Part shown: positions 20,300 through 32,206 of the stretch, piece by piece
Numbering within the stretch: position 1 is the first letter of the stretch
How the letters are laid out: each line of letters opens with the position of its first letter
Assembly (NCBI GenBank): GCA_021018995.1
Contig: CM037586.1
Span: 3,322,328-3,386,327 of the forward strand
From: Chloranthus sessilifolius
Lineage: Eukaryota; Streptophyta; Magnoliopsida; Chloranthales; Chloranthaceae
Length of the DNA stretch: 64,000 nt
Reading direction: 5' to 3'
The notes under the pieces: generated by a model
Database searches by the model: none
Told to the model about the DNA's origin: nothing
What the model saw: only the letters and a program-made list of their open reading frames with translations
Position numbers and translations under genes: made by a program

Positions 20300-21604
20300 G
20301 ATTATTTTTTAGTAAGGAGAAGAGAGTGGGCAAACTGCAAGGATTGCAAGGCCATTCTAGGAGAGAGCCTTACGATGCAAAATAAATAGGTAGTTCTGGA
20401 CGTTTTAACCCGGAGTCGTGACTAAAAATATGACAAAGTATCTCCCCAAAGCAAAATGGTGGGTATTGAAAGGAGAAAAATAGCAACCTTGAAAGGGAAA
20501 ATGAGTGACCAAGAAGTATGGAGGTGTGAAAGGAATTCAAATGAGATTGGGAATAAATGGCGCAATGCCTTAAACGAGTTGCTCAGGAGGTGCTTGGGGA
20601 ATCTAAGGAAGAAAAGGTGGACAAAAGGAAATATGATGGTGGAATACATGCATTCAAAAGTCGATTGCAGAGAAGTGCTTTAAAGAATGGACAAGGACAA
20701 AAATTACAAATGATCTCGAAAGATATAAACTCTCCAAAAGAGAGCATAAGAAAGTTGTAAGTAAAGTTAAGTATGAAGCGTACCAAAATTTATATACTAG
20801 GCTGAAAAGGAGAAAAGATATCTACAAAATTGTCAAAATTGGAGAGAAGAAAACTAGAGATCTTAACCAAATAAGGTGTATTAGAGACAAAGACCAAAGG
20901 GTCTTGGTTAAAGAGGATGAGAAAAAAAACAAAAAAAGACGGAACGAAAACTAAATATGTAAAGTAGATAAAGACCATGAAGCAAATCAAGGGATGAACA
21001 ACTAAATATCAGAAGCTGAAGTAGGCTTAGTAAAGATGAAGAAAAGAAGAGCATTAGGACCACACCTACAAAAGTTTGGATAGTGGTGTGCTTAGTTACT
21101 AGAAGCAGTACGCAACGTGTAATAGGTTACGAGTGTCATCAAAAGTTTAAAATTACCCTAATTCATGCTAGGAAGCGGGAGCGGGGGTGAGAATCCAAAG
21201 CAAGAGCCCCACACAAAGTAGAAGATTCCTACAATTAGGATGTTGTGAGAGAATGGACTGAATTGGTTGACTAAATTATTCAATAACATACTCAAACAGA
21301 GAAAATGACTGAGGCATGGAGGAATAGAATTGTGATCCCCTTCTATAGGAACAAAGGAGACATCCAAAACTATGCCAACTGCTGCATATTAAACTAATGA
21401 GCCAAACTATAAAACTTTGGGAGAACAGTATAACGACTAAGACAAGAATCAAATGTATTAGAAAACTCGTTTTGATTTTGCCGAGAAGAACAACAATGGA
21501 AGTTCTTTTCTTATTGAGGAAACTTACGATGCAGTCCAGAGAGAAGAAAAAAACCAACATATGGGGGTTGATTAGCTTAGAGAAGGCTTAATATAGAGTG
21601 CCAA
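20300..21604 (+). pseudogene. RTE-type LINE, left part (linker and start of reverse transcriptase)
   Basis: Plant RTE/BovB-like protein blocks are visible in mixed frames: PKAKWW-like sequence near 20440, NALNELLRRCLGN / KRVAQEVLGESK, IYKIVKIGEKKTRDLNQIRC, VLVKEDEKK, then VIPFYRNKGDIQNYANC and MEVLFLLRKL with ISLEKA at the right end. These are the linker and first reverse-transcriptase blocks. The endonuclease is not seen, so the copy is 5' truncated, with several frame changes. The sequence breaks off at an L1 insertion and resumes at 31280. Confidence 0.8.
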
Positions 21605-21922
21605 CTAACAGACGTGCCTAACAATTTTACATACACACCAATACAAATATGACTCAATTTCCAACACTTAATACTTATCCTTTGGTTCCATCATCCATGG
21701 GGTAATCCATATCTTTGTTTCTGGAGGTGCTATGAAGTAAAGCACAAGAGTGGATACATCAAAGTAAATATATAAGCTCTTGGAGTTAAAGATAAGAGGT
21801 TTAAGGGTCGAAATTTGGGATTTCAACTATGCAAAGTGAGATGTTGGTTTTGAGAGTTGGGGATTGGTTCTGTGCTATGTGCTAGAATCTCAATTTCCGG
21901 CGTAGATTGGTGTGCCATTGTT

Positions 21923-24250
21923 ATGGATGTGGTTCTTCGAGGGAGGATGGTCAAATATGTCGATGACCCTATTCCCAGGAAGGGTAAGAATCATCAACCG
22001 ATCCTCAAAGAGAGTCAGGTGCAAGACCTTAAAAACGAGTTCAGAGAGCCTTAGGCCCGATTTCGGGAGGAGCTCACCGCTGTCGTGATATATCTTTTGC
22101 GGAGGTAGAGGGGAAGGGCAGGTTTACTTGGAGGGAAGTGGTATCGGTGAACACGTCTTCTTTCCCCTCCGGCTCCTCTAACAACGCAGACGGGGAAGCT
22201 CAAGGGCACTGCTTGGAGTTTAACTCCTCTCAGGTTGAAAGACCAGCACTATCTATAATCACAAAAACTAAGTTTCTCCTGCGGTTCCCGTTAAAAGTTG
22301 GAAGTTGGAAGTCTGATGTTACGTCGCAAAAAATCCTTCTAGGTCGACGGTGCCTCGGTAGAGTGTGGTGTTTGGAAACCATTAGTGGGAGACCAGTACC
22401 TACAATAGTGGGAGGGAGGGGTCTGGATAAGGCTGGTCGAGCTTCCTATTCACTCCTGGTCCCTCGACGTCCTTAAGGAGATCGGAGAATGGTGTGGTAG
22501 ATTGATTCTCGTGGACCGGAGCTCTGTCAACCTATGAGATACCTGCGATGTCTGGATCCTCGTCGTCATCGATTCTTGGAGCTCATTCCAAGGTTTGGTG
22601 AGGTTAGCCTCTGCGACCAGAAACACTGGGTCATCATAGAAATGGCGCTCATGGAAAGAGTGCTCGTTCTGCAACAACCGAGTGATGAAACCTCTAGGCC
22701 CCGAAACGCCGGGATAGACATATTTCGTCGTGTTGCAGAAGAAGTCCCGTCGGAGATCGAACCAGGCACGGACAGGGTAGATAAGCCCGACTAGAATGTA
22801 TCACGAGGCTCGGAGAGGTGTCTGTCTACGAATTCGACGTCCCATGGTCTACGCTGGTGGTCGTCCACGCCGGCCGGGGGGGATTGTTCCCTTGGGGCTG
22901 CATCGGGCGATGCATGATTCAATAAAGGAACTGGAGGGAGGAGAAATCGCCGAAAGGATTTAAGATCTCAGTGTCAGAGATTCTGGATTGAGGGTTGGCG
23001 AGGGGTTGCTCCTGATCGGTCGATGGTGTCGGAGACGCCGACTCACCTTAGCTCCCCGACGAGTAACATTGTGCCTTTGTGTCGCGTCGAGTTAAATCTC
23101 TCATCGTCAATGATTTCAACGGTCGAGATAATGTTAAATACTTCTTATGACAACGTACACCTACAGTTTTAGGAGGTAGGTGAGTTGATGCAGTTGCCGA
23201 AAAGGAAAGACAAGGTCAGTGGTTGTACCTGCGATCCGATGGAGACCGTAGCTTCAAGCTTCCTTTTGAGGAATAAACTCTCTTCAAACAAAAAAGGGTT
23301 TAGGATTATTCAACATAAGAGGAAACTATATTTGGGGTCTCGAGACCTGAGAACTGCTAGGGTGTCGACACGTCATCGACAATATGAAGCTTCTGTTATC
23401 TTGTATGTGGCTATGTTGGGAGCTGTTCAGTGACTGTTAAGAAGTGGGGTCGATTGACCTATATACTTTGAAGGGTCACGCGACCGACAATTGGCCAATT
23501 CGTTGGCGCTTGCACGGGTCGACACGCAAAAGACACGTGATGCTTTCTTTTCAAGTGAGAGACATATGACGAGAGGCTCTTCGTGGGTCATTTATGCATC
23601 GGATCCTTGGGAGGACCATTGGCAAGTGGGCCCTAGGACCGGGGCGAAGTCGGTCCAAGTCTCACTCGGATTTAATTTGTTGGGTCTTTCTACATGTGAT
23701 TGGGGGAGTACGGAGCATTGGGAGTCGTCTTCGAGAGATGGTGGGGCGACTTGTTGTGTTAAGGAAGTAGGACAACTCGGTGCATTTATGGTCTCGGTGC
23801 AGGAGGTTGGTCTTCTCGGTGACCAAGGGTTGCTCGTTGGCTTGCCGGAACAGATGCCCGAGATGATCCTTGACCTCGGACTCGTTGTCGGACCTCCAGC
23901 AGGGGAGGTTGTCTGAACAAATCGGAGATGAGGTTGGGCCTTTGAGAGACTGCAGATCGTCTGAACCGTTGGATGAGGGCGATGTCGGAATTGGATTTGA
24001 TAAGGATGTGGGAAATTCTGTCGATGTTGATCATCTCATCAGGGTAGGACGAGAACTCGAAATGTCCTTCAAGGGATCTGAGGTAGCCTTCGAGAGCTAT
24101 TTCGTTCCATCTTGGTTAGCCGTAAAGATACTAAGAAGAAACGCCGAGGTGGGTCTCGGGAACTTGTTCGGCTACAATGGGGGATGTCGAATGGGAGGGG
24201 ATTCGAGGGTGACTAAACCCTCCTATCGTTTTGGGTGGTACACGGAGTTT
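21923..24250 (+). pseudogene. LINE A ORF1 (RNA-binding/chaperone-like protein), decayed
   Basis: The presumed start is the ATG at 21923, aligned with the ATG at 45741 of LINE B through AATTTCCGGCGTAGATT-like upstream sequence. The early peptide YVDDPIPRKGKNHQPILKES matches FADDRIPISRTGKQTILNDS of LINE B. Further on, ILLGRRCLGR and CGRLILVDRSSV correspond to the DUF4283-like part better kept in LINE B. L1 ORF1 proteins bind the element's RNA. The frame is broken repeatedly. Confidence 0.65.
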
Positions 24251-25663
24251 TCTTATTATGAAGATGTTATCCAAGTTTTTTTTTAAATCGGTCGTGATTA
24301 CCTTAAAGGAAAAAAAATGGAGCAGCTGCGATAAGAAGAAAGTTGCGTCGGTGCTTGGAGGTAATCGATGGAATTTGATAGACGTCGATTCCGTTGGCGC
24401 ATCACGTGGTATCTTGGTGGCCTAGAATTCACTGGTATTTGATAAAGTGGAGGAGGAAGTGGGGATGTTGTCGACCTCTGTGGTACTTCGCAATAAATAT
24501 TCAGGGAAGGTTTGGATGTTTAATGGTATTTATGGGCCGTTTGATGACAGAGACCGGTGTGACTTCTGGTTTGAGTCGGCTGCCCTCACAGCCAGGTGGG
24601 ATCTCCCGTTCTGCCTAGGGGATGGGCATTTGGAAAACAGGGAGGGCCGCTGGACGTAGGAGTGATGAGGGGCTTTAATTCGAACATTTCAGATTGGATG
24701 TTGTTGATGTTCCGTTAACGGGTGCGAGGTTCACGTGGTTGAATCTTCAAGAAAATCCGTTGTTAAGCAGGTTGGACAGGTCCCTTTGCAATGTGGAGTG
24801 GCTAGAAAATTTCCCGGCTACAAGATTAAAAGCTGCTCGGGCTGTTTTCAACCATCGGTCTTTGCTGCTCACGTGCGATTCACAAAGGAAAGGTCCGTCT
24901 CCGTTCAGATTTAAAAACAAGTTGGAAGAGAAGTTTCAGCAGTTGGTCCCGTCTTGGTGGAGTGCTGCCTCCTGCAGGGACGGCTACGTACAGATTCATT
25001 TCTAAGATGCAACGCCTCAAGGACAGAATTAAGGTGTGGAATCGGGAAGTGTACGGGCTTGGTTCACATTAAGAAAGAGGGGTTTCTCTTGTGATTGAAG
25101 GAGCTTGACAATTTGGAGGAAGTCCGGCCACTGACAGCGGAAGAACGAGAAGAAACGTTCCATAAAAAATTAGAGTTCAACAGTACCTACAGGGCCGAAG
25201 AAATGAACTGTATTCAAATTCCAAAGGTCAAATGGCTCAAAGAGGGGAATGCCAATACCAAATAATTCCATGCGGTTGCCAATGCTCCAAACAAATCGAA
25301 TTATTTGGGAAACATTGTCGTAAATGGGGTGAGTTATCCGGACGACGAGCATGTCCGGGAGAAGATCGTCTATATTACTATAAGAGGATGTGCACAAATG
25401 CCGGTTTCGGCAGAAGAGCGGTTGGGTTTGGAACAACAGTTTAACGAAGAGGAGGTTTGGCGGGTAATCAGGTTTGGGGGCAGGAACAAGGCGCCAAGCC
25501 TTGATGGTTTCACCATGGAATTCTACAGATTTTTTTGGCTGACCATCAAGGCGAATCTGATGGAGGTAATGGGTGAGTTCCACGCTTCTGGTTTCATTGG
25601 GCGGAGTCTAAATTCTACGTTCATCACCCTCATTCCCAAGAAAGATGGTGCTGATGACATATC

Positions 25664-27571
25664 CATAGTTGTCATAAGCGATCACTTATGCGATTTTCAC
25701 ATTATGCTATCGCATAATGCTCCAACGGTTATATTTATGACCATTGGAGCACTTTAATAACAAAAAAAATTATTTTTTAAGGTTCCATTGCCTTTATAAA
25801 AGGGTGGGTGGGTTGGGTCCTCTACTCCTCACACAACTATTTTGGCTGAAACTTCCTCTCTAATCTCCATTCTTTACTCCCAATGTCCTCCCATCTTTCC
25901 TATCTAGCTTTTTTTCTTTTTATGCTTTGTAATTTTTTTTTAATGAATTAAATTGTTGTAAACTTAGTAATATTAGTGTTACTATGTTACAAAGCCTCAA
26001 AGGCAAAGAACAAGGATCAAGATTCAAGAGTGAAGAAAGCTTGTCGTTGTAATCTTCTATCAATCAAGTGACCCCGATCAAGCAAGCAAGACTTTTGGGA
26101 GGTTTGAGTTTTAATATTTTTGTTTCAAAATTTTTAAATCTCTAATTCTCTTTGCCTAGTTCCTACTTTCTATCATCGTTCACCAATTAATTATGTCCAC
26201 ATCTTCAACCCCGGATCCTCTAAAACCTAAATCGAATGATCCGGGTTGGAAAGATGGACGGTATAAGTTCTACCGAGAAAATAACCATAGTTTGAACCTT
26301 GTGTAATTATGAGAGCACGGGTGGCACAGGCCGTCATAAACATCTTGCTCATGGAGCGAGTGCAAATGCCAGGGCTTGTAAAAACACTACTTCGAAAATC
26401 CGAAAGGAAATAATGGAGTATATGGACAAGCGTTCTAGGAAAAAACATGATCAAGATGCTGTTGTAGAAGGCTATATGGAAGGTGATCATGATGATTATG
26501 AAGATGATTGATGTACACCATCAACGGCCCAAAGTAGACGACCTCCACAACCACCATCGAAAAAAACCCGTGATCATGGTACACTAGAAGGGTGGTGTCG
26601 ACCACATCCAGAGGACGTGGTTAATCAAAGGGAAGGTAAAGGACCCACTCAAACAACACTAGAGAAACGATTTAAGGGTAAGGATAGACCCACTACAATC
26701 CAATATGTGGCTAAGTGGTTCTACCAAGCCAGCATTGCTTTCAATACCATTCAAAGTGATGATTGCTCTTGGGCAATTTGGGCACGGACTTAAACCCCCT
26801 TTCTACAATGAAATCCGGGAAACATGCCTCAAAGAACAGGTGAGAGTGGATAACAATATATTAGCCGAATACAAGGATGCATGGAACATATACGGTTGCA
26901 CATTAACGGTCGATGGATGGAGGTATAGAACCAGTCGGCCATTGATCAACTTCTTGGGAAATTGTCATACCGGAACTATGTTCCTAAAATCAGTAGATGC
27001 ATCAGCCCATTCTCACACGGTTGAATATTTATTTACGCTTTTGGATAAGACCATTAAGGAAATAGGAACCGAATACGTTGTCCAAGCTATAACGGACAAT
27101 GCGGCATCCTACGTAGTTGTCGGTCGCCTCCTTATGGAGAAGCGACCTCAACTATATTGGACGCCATGTGCGGCCTATTGTTTGGACCTAATCCTAGAGG
27201 ATATAGGCAAACTACATATTAAAACAATTGTTAAAGCTAGGAGGATAGTTGTTTTTATGTACAAGCATGCGCTTCTACTTCAAAGAATGCGCAAAGCAAG
27301 AAGAGGTAATTTATTACGTCCCGCCGTGACTCGGTTCGCAACGGCATTTTAAATTTTAGAAAAGCTTGTATGCGAAAAAAATGGAGCTTAGAAGTTTTGT
27401 AACATCGGCCAATTGGAACAATGGACCTTGGTCAAAGAAAGTCGATGGTAAACAAGTTGCACAAACATTGCTCCAAAACCAATTTTGGACTAGTATTGCA
27501 CAAACCTTACGTGACTCCCAACCAATCGTAGAGGTGTTACGATTGGTGGATGGTGATGAGAAACCACCAAT

Positions 27572-27606
<35 letters not shown>

Positions 27607-28955
27607 CGTTATGGAGGGTGCCCAAGAAAAAATAAAATATAATAATCAATTCAAGTCAAGATTATATTATCCCGTGTTGGATATAATCAACAAGAGGTGG
27701 GGAAGTCAAACGGCATCTCCACTCTTTTTAGCTGCCTTCATTCTTAATTCGGCGATGTACTTTGCACACCCAGATCGAGATGATGCGGATGCCACTCACA
27801 TGTTTGGCTTTCTTCACTGCTAAGAAAGGATGGTCTCTAATAGAAGTGGACAAGATAGAATAAGTCACCAGTTGGAGCATTACAAGAAGGCGAAAGGATT
27901 TTTTAGAAGGGACATAGTTATCCGACATAGAACTACAAAAATTTCAAGTATAAACTTTAAAAATCTCTAAAGTTCAAACTAATTAATGTATTTTATTTCT
28001 ACTCTAGTAGTTCTAACTTCTAATAATTCTCTTTAATCTACAGTCGACTGGTGGGCAGCTTATGGGGTAGATCCGATAATAAAGGATCCCATTTTGAAAC
28101 AACTAGCCATTAGGATACTTGGCCTTACTTGAGCTGCCTCCGGATGTGAGCGGAATTGAAGTTCTTTTGAGATGGTAATTGAAGTCTTAAACAATTAAAG
28201 TTAATCCATGAATATTTTAATTAAATTGCAAGGTTTTTAATAGTCCTATGCCTCGTGTTTAACAGATCCACACAAAGAAAAGAAACCGACTTGAGCAAAA
28301 GAAGCTCAATGACTTGGTGTTCGTACATTACAATCAAAAATTGCGTCAACGATTCCTTGCAAGGTGAGAAAAATTGGGGTTCTATGATCCCATCTATGTG
28401 GATGATCTACCTGCTAACCATCCATGGATGGTTGATTCTCCAGATGAGCTTGTCTTTTATGAGGAAGATTTGACATGGGCAAACGTTGAAGCAGCGGCTG
28501 ATAGGAGTAACAGCCAAGGCATGCACATTGATGAAGAAGATGTAATAATAGAAGATGATAGATAACCAGATGATATAGATTTCATACTAGTGAGATCGGA
28601 CGAAAACGAAACAGAGGAAGAAGAGTCTGTATAAGGAGATGGTTCCGATGATGACGGCAATGCTAGTGATGATGATGGAGGAGATGTACCACAATGGGTT
28701 AGAAATGAATGTGTAGAGTACATTGCTGGTACTCAATATCAAAATTAAAGTTATAATTTGGAATATTAGTATGTAAAACTTCTTTTTTAAATGCAAGAAA
28801 GTCTATTTTTCCCTTCTAGAGACTTGAATACTCATTGTTAATTTATTTTTATTTTTTACAATTTTAAAAAAAATTGAAAACAAAAAAAGAAAAGAAAAAG
28901 TATGTCATCGCTTAGACGATTTGCTGAAGCGAAATTGAGCCATTTGACAACATTG
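25664..28955 (+). mobile_element. hAT transposon hAT-2 (3.29 kb), transposase-bearing, inserted in LINE A
   Basis: Ends are CATAGTTGTCATAAGCG and, on the other strand, CAATGTTGTCAAATGGC. The 8-bp target duplication GACATATC (25656-25663 and 28956-28963) is exact. It encodes a hAT transposase (26193-28748). Near the left end is the palindrome CATTATGCTATCGCATAATG, and AAGCGAT words recur near both ends, likely subterminal binding sites. The ends are close to those of the non-autonomous element at 2160-2820. Its gene has several stops and frame breaks, so it is not active now. Confidence 0.92.
26193..28748 (+). pseudogene. hAT transposase (BED finger, DUF659, C-terminal dimerisation domain), broken
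   Basis: The start is MSTSSTPDPLKPKSNDPGWK, the usual lead-in to a BED zinc finger; the finger itself is degraded (C.Y.STGGTGRHKHLAHG). A DUF659/RNase H-like core follows at about 26705-27352: GCTLTVDGW (first acidic residue of the catalytic triad), FLKSVDAS, VVQAITDNAASY (second) and TPCAAYCLDLILEDI. The C-terminal part appears at about 28040-28170 (DWWAAYGVD, LAIRILGLT, ASGCERN) and 28258-28360 (NRLEQKKLNDLVFVHYNQKL), followed by an acidic tail with the LTWANVEAA block to about 28748. Stops interrupt the finger, the core-to-C-terminus link and the dimerisation domain, and a (TA)n run at 27577-27604 has expanded inside it. Such enzymes cut and paste hAT DNA in the nucleus. Confidence 0.88.
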
Positions 28956-30484
28956 GACATATCTGTGGTGGACCTGGTTGTCGTGGCTCAAGAGAAGATC
29001 CATGATGCTCATTATCATCGTCGTCCTGTAGCGCTTTGAAAGGTGGACAAGGAAAAAGCTTATGATCGGATGATTTGGGAGGGCCTTGATTACATGCTCG
29101 GTAGGATGAGATTCAGTTCGACTAGGAGGAGATCGATGCGGGGATGTTATTCCTTGGCCTAGTTCTCGATTTTGATCAACGGCACTCCGGCTGGATACTT
29201 TAAGAGTTCCAGGGGTATCCGTCAAGGGGATACTCTTTCCCCTTTCCTATTTAATATGGTGGTCGAAGCTTTATCTGGGCTTATTGTGCAGGCGAAGCAT
29301 ACGAATCTCATATCCAAAATTCAGGTGGGAAATCGGGATAGATGCATCTCTCATTTAGCATATGCATGACACTATAATTTTTAGGAAGGCGGAGGTTGAA
29401 GAGTTCAATGCGATGGTTGATGTGCTTTCGATGTATGAGGCGGTGTCGGGTTAGCGCATCAATTTCCCTAAGTCCACTATCACCGGTATTGGAGTTGATG
29501 AGCCATTGTTGGCTGAGTTAGCGCGGACGATGAGTTGTGCTATCGAGAGGCTCCCAATCAAGTACCTGAGATTACCTCTCGGGCCTAGATACCCCAATGA
29601 TCGTGACTGGCTACCGGTGGTGCAAAGGTTTGAACAACGACTGTCATCGTGGAAAGGTAAGTTGCTGAGTAGTGGTGGGCGTCTCGTTCTTGTTAAAGCA
29701 GTCTTATCATCGCGGTCTTATCATCGTTGCCCATTTTCTATATGTTTATGTTCAAATGCCCGGGCAAAGTTATAAACCGATTGGAGCAAATTCAACGGTG
29801 TTTTCTGTGGGAGGGCACGAGTATGGATATACGTTATCACCTAGTCAACTGGGATACTTGTCTCATGCCGATCAATTGTGATGGGTTGGGCATTAGGAGT
29901 TTGAGAGGGACCAACCTTGCGCTCTTAGGAGTGGGAATGCTGGAAGAGAGGGATAGCCTTTGGCGTAAGGTGTTGATCGAGAAGTATGGGCAAGCTATGG
30001 GTATTTGGGGTATTTGTTCAACGGTTCACAAGGGATCTTCGGCCTCGTGGAGAAACATCTGCAGCATGTGGTCGTTGTTCGCTAGACGGTTGGGGTTCAG
30101 TTGGGGATGTGGTACTCGTATCCGCTTCTGGGAGGACACCTGGTTGGATGGTGGCCCTCTTAAGGTCGCATTTCCGAACATCTATGCCATATCCTTGAAA
30201 CCTCTAGGGATCATCGTGGAATTTGTTTTTGATACCCAGGGGGTAGAGTGTGGGAGATTACTACCAGAAGGCTTCTAAGGGATGATGAAGTGGTATCGTT
30301 CTCAAATCTAATGCAGAAACTATATGAGGTGTAGCGGAATTCATATGGTCAAGATTGGAGGATATGAACCCCGAGCAGAGGTGGAAATTTCAGCGTCAAG
30401 TCCTTCTATAGAATGCTTTCGTGCCGTCCACTGATTAGATTCCAAGGCACGGGTATATGGAAGGAGTCCATTCCGCTGAAAATT

Positions 30485-30890
30485 ATGTTTTTTACATGGA
30501 CGTTATTCAAAGATAGACTCCTTACGGTGGATCAGCTTATCTAGGGGGAGAAGGATATCCCAAATCGGTGCGTCATGTGTAATAATGGAGAGGAAACCGC
30601 TGCGCATCTTTTTCTACACTACAGGTGGCTCGCCACATCTGGTGTGTGGTCATAAAGTCTTTTGGTTGCTTATGGGTTGTGCCAGCCATGTTTTTTACAT
30701 GGACGTTATTCAAAGATAGACTCCTTACGGTGGATCAGCTTATCTAGGGGGAGAAGGATATCCCAAATCGGTGCGTCATGTGTAATAATGGAGAAGAAAC
30801 CGCTGCGCATCTTTTTCTACACTACAGGTGGCTCACCACATCTGGTGTGTGGTCATAAAGTCTTTTGGTTGCTTATGGGTTGTGCCAGCC
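30485..30890 (+). repeat. Recent 203-bp tandem duplication inside LINE A ORF2
   Basis: 30485-30687 and 30688-30890 are two adjacent copies starting ATGTTTTTTACATGGACG and ending GGTTGTGCCAGCC. I see only two substitutions between them, so the duplication is much younger than the LINE insertion. It repeats part of the zf-RVT region. Confidence 0.92.
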
Positions 30891-31279
30891 ACACCTGTCG
30901 GTCAATTCCTGGTTTGGTTGTCCGTTAAAATGGAAAGGGAATTAGGTGTCTACTGGAAGGTGGCCTTGTTCGCCGTGTTTTGGAGTTTATGGCGTGAGAG
31001 AAATCTGCGAATTTTCGAAAATAAAAGCCACCCATTGGGGATGATCATGAAGTCTGTCAGAGATATGGTGTGGCTTTGTGTGGAGAAAGGAGGAAAGGGG
31101 CTTGCGAACGAGTCCAACACGTGGGACTCGAGCAAACTTCCCCGAGCTCAGGAGCCGTTTTGGGTCCTCTTATACTTTTTGTTGCTATTTATTTTTTCCC
31201 TCTTTTTGGTCGAATTTGTATTGGTCCTTCAGTGTCTTGCTGCTTTTCAATATAAGTACTATTATCGATCAAAAAATAT

Positions 31280-32206
31280 ATATAGAGTTCCAAAACAGAT
31301 AATCTGGTGGATGCTATGGAAGAAATGCATCCCGAACGTATATATTGAGATTATTTAAGATGTGTATGAGAGGGTGGTAACCAATATAGGAACTATGTGT
31401 TGAGAGACAGTGACTTCCCTATCGGAGTTGAGTTACATAAAGGATATGACTTGAGCCCAACTTTGTTTTCCCTAGTCATGCACGCATTAATCACAAACAT
31501 ACAAGCAGAGATTTCACGATGCATGTTCTTTGCGGATGACATAGTATTAAATATCCAAGTAAGGGAAAGAGTAAATGATACGCTTGAATTATGGAGAAAA
31601 ACTTTCAAGTCAAGGGGATTGAAAATTAGCAGAATAAACATAGAATACATGGAGTGAGAATTGAGTGACCAAGATGGATTGGAAAGGATTTAGATAAAAT
31701 AGAAAATCAATTGTGCCACACTGCCATAGATTTCACTATTTAGGCATTACTTTACAATAAGATGGTGGATTTGAAGATGTCGTCTCAAACAGGATTAATG
31801 TAGGTTGGATGAAATGGAGGCAAGCAAGTGGTGTATTATTTGACCTAAGAGCTTCACTGAGATTGAAGCGGCATTTTTATAAGACGAATGTTAAACATGT
31901 CATATTAAATGGTGCGGACTGATGGGAAACGAAAAATCGAAAATAAGTTAGAGTAAGCATGCATAAATTGAATTTATCCTTTCTTGTTTATTAGAGGCAC
32001 AAAGCAAACCATGTATGGAAGGTTGAGAGGGTACAAGCATAAGGAAGTAAGAGAAGAAGAAGACTAGTGAAGATCTAGAGGAAAGCCGTAAGAAGGGTTA
32101 TGAAGGATTGCGAAGTAACAAAGAGCATAGGGCTAACACAAAACGAGTGGAGAAATAGGACTCGCAAAGCCGACTCCAAATAGATGGGATAAAGTTGTGG
32201 TGATGA
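31280..32206 (+). pseudogene. RTE-type LINE, right part (reverse transcriptase to 3' end)
   Basis: The RTE reading resumes from the L1 insertion point with RVPKQIIWWML, then YIEII, MFFADDIVL (the YADD-type catalytic box, here FADD), RERVNDTLELWRKTFKSRGL, YMEXE and GWMKWRQASGVLFDL, and ends near a DxxKWDKVVMM-like sequence at about 32160-32206 and a GGTGATGATC tail. Joined conceptually with 20300-21604 it represents one RTE copy split by LINE A. Many stops and frame changes are present. Confidence 0.8.

Larger units (their letters stand above)
19060..20300 (-). pseudogene. L1-type LINE fragment, C-terminal zinc-knuckle region
   Basis: Read on the minus strand and ignoring the two MITEs inside it, this shows LIRMYEAMEVDIC, then SQQLLNVFAKAVEGP, LPMEVLAWFLAGFG, and further on LWRMLLMTILCEIWKE, which resemble the end of plant L1 ORF2 (the zf-RVT region and the W..WKERN tail). 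The match is from memory and loose. An alternative is a host exon, since GT/AG-like dinucleotides occur nearby, but the tail motif favours L1. Two hAT MITEs (19440-19913 and 20058-20242) interrupt it. Limits are approximate. Confidence 0.45.
24258..31135 (+). pseudogene. LINE A ORF2 (endonuclease-reverse transcriptase), broken and split
   Basis: The presumed start ATG at 24258 corresponds to 50208 in LINE B. Endonuclease blocks include SVGASRGILVA, FNGIYGPFDDRDRCDFW, LTGARFTWLN and LSRLDRSLCNVEW; its GDFN core is degraded. Reverse transcriptase blocks include GGRNKAPSLDGFTMEFYRFF and STFITLIPKKDGA left of the hAT insertion, then VDKEKAYDRM, GIRQGDTLSPFLFNMVVEAL and IKYLRLPLGPRYP to its right. 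The C-terminus has FTWTLFKDRLLTVDQL-like zf-RVT sequence and FAVFWSLWRERNLRIF. Comparison with LINE B shows about 115 bp absent at the hAT insertion point. A 203-bp tandem duplication lies at 30485-30890. Confidence 0.8.
21605..31279 (+). mobile_element. L1-type LINE A, full-length-like, carrying a hAT insertion
   Basis: The element lies between near-identical 14-bp flanks ATATAGAGTGCCAA (21591-21604) and ATATAGAGTTCCAA (31280-31293), a typical L1 target duplication, and ends in an A/TA-rich tail (31271-31279). It holds ORF1 (from about 21923) and ORF2 (from about 24258) with endonuclease, reverse transcriptase and a C-terminal zf-RVT zinc knuckle. Without the hAT at 25664-28955 it is about 6.4 kb, a normal full length. 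It is inserted in an RTE LINE so that the RTE reads across the junction. ORFs are broken by many stops and frame changes. A sister copy is LINE B (45600-53865). Confidence 0.85.
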
